Assembly (NCBI GenBank): GCA_905215675.1
Contig: CAJMRA010000007.1
Coordinates: 1-18,409, forward strand
DNA: 18,409 nucleotides
DNA from: an uncultured bacterium
GTDB lineage: Bacteria; Desulfobacterota; Desulfovibrionia; Desulfovibrionales; Desulfovibrionaceae
Reading direction: 5' to 3'
This document shows positions 1-5,992 of this stretch, in pieces. The translations under genes were made by a program, and so were the position numbers. The notes beneath the pieces were generated by a model. That model was not told the origin of the DNA, ran no database searches, and saw only the letters and a list, made by a program, of their open reading frames with translations. Position 1 is the stretch's first letter, and each line of letters starts with the position of its first letter.

Positions 1-2
1 AT

Positions 3-28
3 TTTCTATTTATTGAAATAAATAGAAA
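3..28. repeat. AT-rich perfect palindrome
   Basis: Arms at 3-14 and 17-28 are perfectly complementary over 12 bases around a two-base centre. The arms are almost pure A/T, in contrast to the GC-rich surroundings. It lies just beyond the hairpin that follows the phosphodiesterase gene, so it could support termination from either side, or be an operator for a gene left of the window. Its function is unknown. Confidence 0.5.
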
Positions 29-34
29 TATTAG

Positions 35-65
35 AGCGTTTCACCTTTGAAAAAGGTGAAACGCT
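35..65 (-). terminator. Hairpin after the phosphodiesterase gene (AGCGTTTC family)
   Basis: A perfect 14-bp stem (35-48 with 52-65) closes a three-base loop. On the minus strand it starts directly after the TAA stop of the phosphodiesterase gene and is followed by a T/A-rich stretch, so it is a plausible intrinsic terminator for the leftward deacetylase-phosphodiesterase pair. The same AGCGTTTC module recurs after several other genes here. Confidence 0.65.
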
Positions 66-848
66 TTATACCTCCAGTCCCAGCACCTTGCGACAGAGTC
101 CGGCCACATCCGTCTGCCGGGGAGGGTGTCCGAGGGCGTCGAGGGGCGTCCGCCAGGCGTCGCCCACGAGCCAGAGCGGCACGCGCCGCACATCCTCGAC
201 GAGATCGTCATGCTGTCCGTCGGCGTGCATGCCGTGATCCGCGGTGACGCACAGGGCGTAGCCCGCGGCCCGCCAGAGGGGAAGCAGGCGGGAAAGCAGT
301 CCGTCGGCCTCGCGGACAGCCTGCCGGTAAGCGGCGCTGTGCCCGCCGGAAAGATGTCCGGCATTGTCGATATTCATGCTGTGAACGAGCAGCAGATCCG
401 GGGAACAGCGGCGGCGGAGCGCTTCGGCATCGGCGAACAGTTCCTCGTCGGGATAGTCGTCGCGCCGATAGAAAAGCCCGCGGCCTATGGGCAGGGACGG
501 ATCAAGGGTCAGGCGATCCCGTCCGGCCTCGAAGGGCGCGCGGTTGCAGAGTTCGCTGAACCAGCAATAGGCGGCGGCGGCCGTGACAAGGCCCGCGTCG
601 CGGGCCTGATGAAAGAGCGTCGGCACGGGACAGGGGCGGACGTCCCCGTTGTGAAAAATACCCAGTTCCGCCGGGGTGCGTCCGGTCAGCAGGGTTGCGT
701 AGAGCGGGCGCGACAGGGGCGGCAGGGCGCAGTCCAGCGTCAGGCGTTGCGCGTCGCCGTGTTCGGTCAGCGCGGCCATGAATCCCATATGACGATCGGC
801 CGCGGCGGCGCGCAGTCCGTCCAGCAGGATGAAGATCAGGCGGGACAT
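66..848 (-). CDS. Alkaline-phosphatase-superfamily phosphodiesterase / nucleotide pyrophosphatase-like protein
   Basis: The 260-residue protein has the order of metal-site motifs expected of the type I phosphodiesterase/nucleotide pyrophosphatase family. These are an N-terminal LLDGLR with D10, a PPLSRP segment with S46 as likely nucleophile followed by LLTG, an HSMNIDNAGH segment with D161 and H165, TADHGM with D204 and H205, and a final H213. No signal peptide or membrane segment is visible, so it is probably cytoplasmic. The ATG shares one base with the TGA of the upstream deacetylase; a GTG one codon earlier is also possible. Coupling to a deacetylase, divergent from glycosyltransferases, suggests removal of a phosphate-linked group from a glycan or lipid head group. 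The substrate cannot be read from the sequence; a sulfatase- or phosphomutase-like role is possible. Confidence 0.8.
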   Translation of the reverse strand: MSRLIFILLDGLRAAAADRHMGFMAALTEHGDAQRLTLDCALPPLSRPLYATLLTGRTPAELGIFHNGDVRPCPVPTLFHQARDAGLVTAAAAYCWFSELCNRAPFEAGRDRLTLDPSLPIGRGLFYRRDDYPDEELFADAEALRRRCSPDLLLVHSMNIDNAGHLSGGHSAAYRQAVREADGLLSRLLPLWRAAGYALCVTADHGMHADGQHDDLVEDVRRVPLWLVGDAWRTPLDALGHPPRQTDVAGLCRKVLGLEV

Positions 849-1834
849 CACCAGTCCCCCGGTCCGTCGGGCCTGTGGGGAAAGGCCATGCGGGGGGCTT
901 CGGCGCGCAGTTCGGCGGCGGTGACACCCTGCGTCGGCAGATGATCGCGCAGCCAGCGGAAAAAGGCGAAAATCTTTTCGTAATGGGCGTCGGCGGCCCG
1001 CTGATCCGGCGTCTGGGGCGAGCCGCCGGGCATGAGTTCGGAGGAGTGCCAGAAGATGCTCAGGACCTTGCCGCCGCGCGCATGATGCAGTCGGGCCGCG
1101 GCGCGCATGACGCGGGGACCGTGCCAGAAGGGATTGGCGCTGAGAGCGCCCCAGAAATGAAAGGCGTCGCGGCGCGGAATATCCCGGACAAGCGCGCGCC
1201 AGAGCGCGGGCAGGGGACGGAGGAGGGGAAGTTGCGTGATGGGCGCTTCCAGCAGGGGCGTCCCGTCGGGCGTTGCGCCGTCAACCCAGTAGGGATCGGC
1301 CGGAGCAAGAAAATGATCCGGACCGCCCGCGTGCTGGCGCAGGGGACAAACGGAGCTGTCCAGCGTGACGCCCTGTTCCGCCAGAAGGGGACGCACGCTG
1401 TTCTTGAGATCCCAGCGGCCCATGCGAAAGCTGGTCAGCGGCGCGCCGTTGAAGACGCGCCCCGCCTCCAGCAGGGTGGCGAGCCGACGGCGCAGCAGAT
1501 CGCGGGGGAGCGTGTGCGTTCTCGGCGGCTCGCCGGAAACGACGGGGCCGTCGAGCGGCGGCGTGCTCCAGTGATGGAGATGGGCGGCGATTTCCGCGCC
1601 GTGGCGATCGCGCAGACGTTCAAGAACGCGGCAGGCCGCCGTATCCGTCAGCACGGTGTGCGCGCAGAAGAGCGTCAGGGGAAAACCCAGTTCGTCGGAA
1701 AGCGGCGCGAGGCGCTCCAGCAGGGCCACATTGCGGACGCCGCAGCCGTCGGCGGCATAGCGCCCGGAGAACAGTCCTTCTTCTTCCACGTCGAGGCTGA
1801 CCACGACGCGCATGGGGGATGGCGTGATATTCAT
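848..1834 (-). CDS. Polysaccharide deacetylase family protein (NodB-like, WalW-type)
   Basis: The 328-residue protein reads as a carbohydrate esterase 4/NodB-like deacetylase. It has an SLDVE motif with D15 as likely catalytic base, an AAHLHHW segment whose histidines (H85, H87, H88) fit the metal site, an SFRMGRW segment with R137, and FWHSSE with H263 as likely catalytic acid. No signal peptide is apparent, so it may act on a cytoplasmic lipid-linked sugar rather than finished wall polymer. The start is uncertain. I chose the ATG at 1834, but an ATG at 1813 gives the compact start MRVVVSLDVE, a TTG at 1885 is also in frame, and none has a good Shine-Dalgarno sequence. The 78-bp gap to the divergent glycosyltransferase (1835-1912) shows no convincing promoter. 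Confidence 0.8.
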   Translation of the reverse strand: MNITPSPMRVVVSLDVEEEGLFSGRYAADGCGVRNVALLERLAPLSDELGFPLTLFCAHTVLTDTAACRVLERLRDRHGAEIAAHLHHWSTPPLDGPVVSGEPPRTHTLPRDLLRRRLATLLEAGRVFNGAPLTSFRMGRWDLKNSVRPLLAEQGVTLDSSVCPLRQHAGGPDHFLAPADPYWVDGATPDGTPLLEAPITQLPLLRPLPALWRALVRDIPRRDAFHFWGALSANPFWHGPRVMRAAARLHHARGGKVLSIFWHSSELMPGGSPQTPDQRAADAHYEKIFAFFRWLRDHLPTQGVTAAELRAEAPRMAFPHRPDGPGDW

Positions 1835-1912
1835 GGGAGGAGTGTAGGGACTGCCGCGGGCAAAGGCAAGGTGGGCGCTTGCCAAAACGGGCCTGATGCG
1901 TGAGAATGCGCC

Positions 1913-2992
1913 ATGCCTGTACCTCTTTCAATTGCTTTTGTCATGGAAGACCTGTGCTTCGGCGGGACGCAGCGACAGTTGCTGGAACTGGCCCGCCGTC
2001 TGGACAGAAAGCGCTTTTCTCCCGTCATCATTACCCTGACCGGCGCGACGGATATGGACGCGTTGGCGCGGGAGGCGGACATCCCCCTGATTCATCTGGG
2101 CACGGATCGCCGCGTGCCTCCCCTGTTTTTTCTTGCGCTGCGGCGGGAGCTGGCGCGCCTGCGGCCGGATATCGTGCTGCCGGGAACGGCCCTGCCCAAT
2201 ATCTGGTGCCGTATCTGGGGGAAGCTTCTGGGGCTGCCCTGCGTGGTGGGTACCGTGCGCGGCGGCGGCGGCCCGCGACGGCAGCATGAGCGCTGGCTGT
2301 GGCGGCTGGCCCAGACCATGATCTGCAATTCGCTCGCCCTGCGCGACGTTCTGCTGGGGCTGGGCGTTCCGGCGGCGCGCCTGCATTACATCCCCAACGG
2401 GGTGGACACGGAGCGCTTTTCGCCGACGGCGGTTCCGCCGTCGGCCCGCGCGCCGGAAATTCTCTGCGTGGCGCGGCTTGCCGGAGACAAGAATCACGAA
2501 ACCCTGTTCCGGGCGCTGGCGCTGGTACGGGAGCGGTATCCCGACGCCGTGCTGCGTCTTGTGGGCGACGGGCCGCGCGAGGCGGAACTCAAGGCGCTGG
2601 CCGCGTCCTCTCCGGCGCGGGACGCCATTCTTTTTACGCCGGGAACTCCGGATGTCCGTCCCTTCTATGACGGCGCGCGCATTTTTGCGCTGTCGTCGGT
2701 CCGGGAGGGACAGCCCAACGTCGTGCTGGAAGCCATGGCCTGCGGTCTGCCCGTGTGCGCCACGCGGGTGGGGGGGATTCCTCATCTGCTGGACGACGGC
2801 GCCTGCGGTCTGCTGAGTCCGGCGGAGGATGCCGAAGCCCTGGCCGCCAATCTGCTGCGGCTGCTGGAGACGCCCGCCCTGGGCGACGAACTGGGACGCT
2901 GCGGGCGTCGGCGCGTGGAAAAGGCCTTTTCCTTTGCCGCCATGGTGGCGGCGCATGAAACCCTGTTTGAAAAATGTGCGGGGCGGGGATGA
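1913..2992 (+). CDS. GT4 family glycosyltransferase (group 1)
   Basis: The 359-residue protein has the GT-B layout of retaining GT4 enzymes. The N-terminal Rossmann domain begins SIAFVMEDLCFGGTQRQ (about residues 6-22), with the glycine loop that closes over the nucleotide sugar. YIPNGVDTERF (159-169) leads into the C-terminal domain, with ILCVARLAGDKNH (183-195), VGDGP (217-221), and the E-x7-E motif in EGQPNVVLEAM (E265 and E273). There is no membrane segment, so it is cytoplasmic or peripheral. The ATG at 1913 is preferred because the first beta strand starts immediately after it, although the ribosome site is weak. The next gene overlaps the stop by ATGA. Donor and acceptor are not predictable; the neighbours suggest a cell-surface glycan or glycolipid. 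Confidence 0.88.
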   Translation: MPVPLSIAFVMEDLCFGGTQRQLLELARRLDRKRFSPVIITLTGATDMDALAREADIPLIHLGTDRRVPPLFFLALRRELARLRPDIVLPGTALPNIWCRIWGKLLGLPCVVGTVRGGGGPRRQHERWLWRLAQTMICNSLALRDVLLGLGVPAARLHYIPNGVDTERFSPTAVPPSARAPEILCVARLAGDKNHETLFRALALVRERYPDAVLRLVGDGPREAELKALAASSPARDAILFTPGTPDVRPFYDGARIFALSSVREGQPNVVLEAMACGLPVCATRVGGIPHLLDDGACGLLSPAEDAEALAANLLRLLETPALGDELGRCGRRRVEKAFSFAAMVAAHETLFEKCAGRG

Positions 2993-3408
2993 AAAGCGGC
3001 ATGAGAGCCCTGAGCGGCGGCGCTGCGGTTTTGTTGTTGTGTTGCGCTTGCGGCGTTGCGGATGCCGCGACGCCGGGCGCGGACGGAAAGGAGCGCACGG
3101 AAGTCTGGGAAGGAAAAATGTATTCTTCCACATTCCGGGCCGCCATGTGCGTTGCTCCGAACGGCAGGGCGCGCGGCGTGCTCCTGCTGCGCCGACGCTC
3201 CGGAGAGGTGGATACCTACCATTTTTACGGCGTGGAGAAGGACGGCGTCATTGCCGTGGCGCACGGCTCCGGGCACAAGCTGGAAGCCCGTCATGCCACG
3301 CCGACCACGGTGCAGGGCTCCCTGCGTCTGGCGAACGGCATGAAATTTTCTTTTGATGCGACGCGTTCCACAGCGGGGCGCGTCAGCGAGGACTGCGCTC
3401 CCCTCTAG
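2989..3408 (+). CDS. Small secreted protein of unknown family
   Basis: The ATG overlaps the TGA of the GT4 gene in an ATGA junction and is preceded by a G-rich ribosome site, so translation is probably coupled. The 139-residue product starts with a positively charged segment and a hydrophobic stretch (about residues 8-20), ending near VADAA, which fits an exported protein cleaved around residue 27. The cysteines at 18, 19 and 21 do not make a convincing lipobox. The mature part is about 110 residues, basic and rich in beta-forming segments (VLLLRR, YHFYGVE, VIAVAHG, MKFSFD), with just two cysteines (C54, C136) that could form a disulfide. I do not recognise the family. A periplasmic accessory role in the neighbouring glycan or export system is inference. 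The TAG stop overlaps a repeat. Confidence 0.75.
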   Translation: MKSGMRALSGGAAVLLLCCACGVADAATPGADGKERTEVWEGKMYSSTFRAAMCVAPNGRARGVLLLRRRSGEVDTYHFYGVEKDGVIAVAHGSGHKLEARHATPTTVQGSLRLANGMKFSFDATRSTAGRVSEDCAPL

Positions 3409-3432
3409 AGCGTTTCAAACGGAAATTGCTCC
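3407..3432 (-). repeat. Partial copy of the composite intergenic repeat (inverted)
   Basis: Read on the minus strand, this 26-base stretch begins GGAGCAATTTC and continues to GAAACGCTCT. It matches the left end of the longer repeats at 10537-10643 and 14446-14550. It overlaps the TAG stop of the secreted-protein gene. Only the end module is present; the rest of the composite element is absent. Confidence 0.6.
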
Positions 3433-3472
3433 AGGGCGGCGGCGCGTTGATCATGCAATCGAGGTTATGCTT

Positions 3473-4636
3473 ATGGTATGGTTCCTGCTGATCGGCGGCC
3501 TTGTGCAGTGCCTGCTGCTGTTGCGCTTGTTGCGGACGGGGAGACGGCTGGATCGGGAAAGTCGGCAACAGGCCCCGTGGCGCAGGCGCTGGCCTTCGGC
3601 GGCGCTGATTGTTCCGGCCGCCGGAGAGCATCCCATGATGGAAGCGGCCTTGCGCAGTCTGCTGTTGCAGGATTATCCGGGGCTGATGCCTGTTTTTGTG
3701 ACGGCCACGGCGGAAGAACCGGCGGCGCGACTGATAGGCGCGTTGCGGAAGGAGTTCCCCGCGCTGCGGCATGTGGTGGCCGGCAGGGCCGAAGGCTGCG
3801 GCCAGAAAAACCATAACAGCCTTGCGGGCGTGGCCGCGGCGGGGGATGCCGTGGAGCTGCTGCTGTTCTGCGACAGCACGCATCTTGCCCGCCCAGATTT
3901 TGCCCGTCATCTGGCCGCGCCCGTTGCGGAGGGGCGGAGCGATTTCAGCACGGGGTATCATACGGTGCGTCCGCGCGACGCCTCCCTTGTGACGCTGGCC
4001 TATGCCTTTTGCGTGCAGCTCATGCGCTATCTTCAGGGGCTGACGCCGTCGTTCACCCAGCCGTGGGGCGGCGCCATGTGCATGCGGCGCGCCGTCTTCG
4101 AGCATATGGGCCTGCGGCGTTTCTGGCAGGAAAACGTGGTGGACGACTGTTCGCTGGCGGGGCTGCTGGCCGGTCTCGGCAAGCCCGTGGTGCTGAGTCC
4201 CGGCGCGCTGCTGTATACGGAAGCGGAGCATCATTCGTTCCGGGTCTGGCGGGCATGGATGGATCGTCAGGTCCTGTTCCTGAAGTTTTGCGTGCCCCTG
4301 CAATGGCTGCTGCTGGGGCTGCTGCCGCTGGTGATGATGCTGCCGCCTCTGGCGATGCTGTGGGCCGTCGTGGGCATGGCGCTGGGCGCGGTCCCCGTCT
4401 GGACGGGGCTGATCGGGCTGTGTCTGGCGGCATGGCTGCTGCTTCTGCTGCACGGCTGGCGCTGTCAGGTCTGCGCTCCCGGTTCCCTGTGGCGCTGGCT
4501 GGCGGCCTTTGTCCTGAGCGCCGGAGTCTTTGCGGAAGTGTATCTGCGCACCATACCGGCCGGAGGCATCCTCTGGCACGGCATCTGGTACCGGGTGGGA
4601 CGCGGCGGCCGCGTGCTGGAAGTGCGGCGTCAATGA
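3473..4636 (+). CDS. Membrane-anchored GT2-type glycosyltransferase (ceramide-glucosyltransferase/HpnI-like architecture)
   Basis: The 387-residue protein has one N-terminal transmembrane segment (about residues 2-20), a cytoplasmic GT-A domain (about 43-270) and three or so C-terminal hydrophobic segments (about 272-300, 302-327 and 341-358). This is the arrangement of processive or lipid-directed GT2/GT21 enzymes. Visible landmarks are ALIVPAAGEHP (44-54), the DxD-like CDST around D134, QPWGGAMCMRR (196-206) and VVDDCSLAG (222-230) with its acidic pair. The canonical QxxRW is not seen; VWRAWMDRQ occupies that place. I chose the ATG at 3473 because GAGG lies eight bases upstream and the anchor begins there; longer starts would run into the preceding gene. 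It probably sugars a membrane lipid acceptor. Confidence 0.82.
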   Translation: MVWFLLIGGLVQCLLLLRLLRTGRRLDRESRQQAPWRRRWPSAALIVPAAGEHPMMEAALRSLLLQDYPGLMPVFVTATAEEPAARLIGALRKEFPALRHVVAGRAEGCGQKNHNSLAGVAAAGDAVELLLFCDSTHLARPDFARHLAAPVAEGRSDFSTGYHTVRPRDASLVTLAYAFCVQLMRYLQGLTPSFTQPWGGAMCMRRAVFEHMGLRRFWQENVVDDCSLAGLLAGLGKPVVLSPGALLYTEAEHHSFRVWRAWMDRQVLFLKFCVPLQWLLLGLLPLVMMLPPLAMLWAVVGMALGAVPVWTGLIGLCLAAWLLLLLHGWRCQVCAPGSLWRWLAAFVLSAGVFAEVYLRTIPAGGILWHGIWYRVGRGGRVLEVRRQ

Positions 4637-4796
4637 CTTTTTCGATGGACATGTTTCCCGGCTGCCGGAAACGCGCGTCCCGACGGCGGGCGGCATCCGG
4701 CGGTTCGCACAGGGGCGGGGCACGTCCGCCCCGGCGCGCCGCGGCGCGTTCCGCTTCACACATCCAACAGCGCGGTTCTACCGTTATAGGGTTCAT
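4637..4796 (+). other. 160-bp gap between GT2 and permease genes, with a GC-rich hairpin
   Basis: No gene is supported here. A GGGGCGG/CCGCCCC hairpin (4712-4718 with 4726-4732, seven-base loop) lacks a T-run, so it is not a clear terminator. A TAGGG at about 4787-4791 is the likely ribosome site for the permease. No strong promoter is recognised, so the permease may be co-transcribed with the upstream genes. Confidence 0.4.
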
Positions 4797-5984
4797 ATGA
4801 TAGCCGCATCAGATCTTTTTCGCGTCAGTTTGCGTCAGGTCGTGCGCCAGCGCGGCTTCGGCGTCATCCTGTCCATTGCGCTCGGTATCACCGCCTTCAT
4901 CACCCTGTCGGTGCTGGGGCAGGAAATCCGCTACAAGGTCGGGCAGGACATGGTGCTCATGGGGGGGGTCAACGTCATCCGCGTTTACATGGATGACGGC
5001 CAGTATCCCGGCCAGCCCCTGCGGGAATTCTACCCGGAAACCATCGAGGCCATCCGCAAGCTGCCCGGCGTGGGCCTTGTCTGCGCCTCCGTGCGCAACG
5101 GGCAGTATTTCCCCATGCGCGTGGGAGAACGCCGCCTGATGGTGGGCATGCTCGGCGTCGATGAAAACTTTTTCGACGTCTTTTCCCTGGAGATGGTCGC
5201 CGGACGCTTCCTGTCGGCGGAGGATCTGACCCAGCGTCGCCGGGTGTGCGTCCTCGGCAACGAGGGGGCCGAAAATCTGTTCGGTTCCCCGGAAAACGCC
5301 ATGGGCAAGCTGTTGACGCTGGGCAACGACATCTTTGAAGTGGTGGGCGTGGTCAGCGGCGTCATGCTGGGCGACTGGCGGCAGGGCGGTTTTATACCCA
5401 CGACGACCATGATCGACCGCAACTGGGGCGACGGCCGCATATCGCGATTGTTCGTGCGCGGCATAGGCTGGGAAGACGTGCCGCCGCTGACGCAGCGTAT
5501 CCCGCAGACCGTGCACGCCGTGCAGGACGCTCCCTATCTTGTCGTCGGCACGCAGGCCGATCAGCTGGAGCGCATCAAGGCGACCTTCATGTGGGTGGAG
5601 GCCCTGCTCTGGCTGGGTATCGCCGCCTCCCTGATGCTGGGCGGCTTCGGCATCTGGTACGGCACCTTTGCCGCGGTGCGCGCCCGTACCCGCGAAGTGG
5701 GCCTCAAGAAGGCCATGGGCGGTTCCGATGCCGACATTCTGGCGCAGTTCCTTGCCGAGGCGCTGTGCAAGTCCGTGGCGGGCGGTATCCTCGGCATCAT
5801 CATCGGCACGCTTTGCGTCGAACTGGGCGCCTATTCGCTCGGCACGACCTTCTCGTATCCGCTGCTGTTGTTCAGCAGCCTCGGCAGTATTGTCTTTTCC
5901 GCCTTCATCGGCGTTGCCGGCGGCCTGTATCCCGCCATCCAAGCCAGCCGCATGGACGTCGTTTCGGCCCTGCGCTTCGAATAG
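4797..5984 (+). CDS. MacB/LolC-type ABC transporter permease (FtsX family)
   Basis: The 395-residue protein has the type VII ABC exporter topology: a first membrane helix (about 21-41), a large periplasmic domain (about 42-264) of the MacB-PCD kind, then three C-terminal helices (about 268-290, 320-342 and 352-378) forming the FtsX domain. The loop RTREVGLKKAMGGS, after the second helix, is the typical cytoplasmic contact for the ATPase. The ATG at 4797 follows an AGGG ribosome site and starts right at the amphipathic segment before helix 1; the upstream in-frame extension is low-complexity and rejected. Relatives act as mechanotransmitters for lipoproteins, peptides or antibiotics rather than as channels. 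The ATPase gene begins eight bases after the stop, so the two products almost certainly work together. Confidence 0.9.
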   Translation: MIAASDLFRVSLRQVVRQRGFGVILSIALGITAFITLSVLGQEIRYKVGQDMVLMGGVNVIRVYMDDGQYPGQPLREFYPETIEAIRKLPGVGLVCASVRNGQYFPMRVGERRLMVGMLGVDENFFDVFSLEMVAGRFLSAEDLTQRRRVCVLGNEGAENLFGSPENAMGKLLTLGNDIFEVVGVVSGVMLGDWRQGGFIPTTTMIDRNWGDGRISRLFVRGIGWEDVPPLTQRIPQTVHAVQDAPYLVVGTQADQLERIKATFMWVEALLWLGIAASLMLGGFGIWYGTFAAVRARTREVGLKKAMGGSDADILAQFLAEALCKSVAGGILGIIIGTLCVELGAYSLGTTFSYPLLLFSSLGSIVFSAFIGVAGGLYPAIQASRMDVVSALRFE

Positions 5985-5992
5985 GTACGCTT

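Noticed and set aside
2989..3090. Lipoprotein signal on the small secreted protein
   Set aside because: The cysteine cluster LLLCCAC does not fit a standard lipobox; an ordinary signal peptide cleaved near VADAA fits better.
4530..4796. Upstream in-frame extension of the permease
   Set aside because: It runs into the GT2 gene and is low-complexity; the ATG at 4797 has a ribosome site and directly precedes the first helix.
5591..5992. Upstream in-frame extension of the ABC-GT fusion
   Set aside because: It overlaps the permease gene, is arginine/histidine-rich, and the ATPase fold begins only after the ATG at 5993, which has its own ribosome site.
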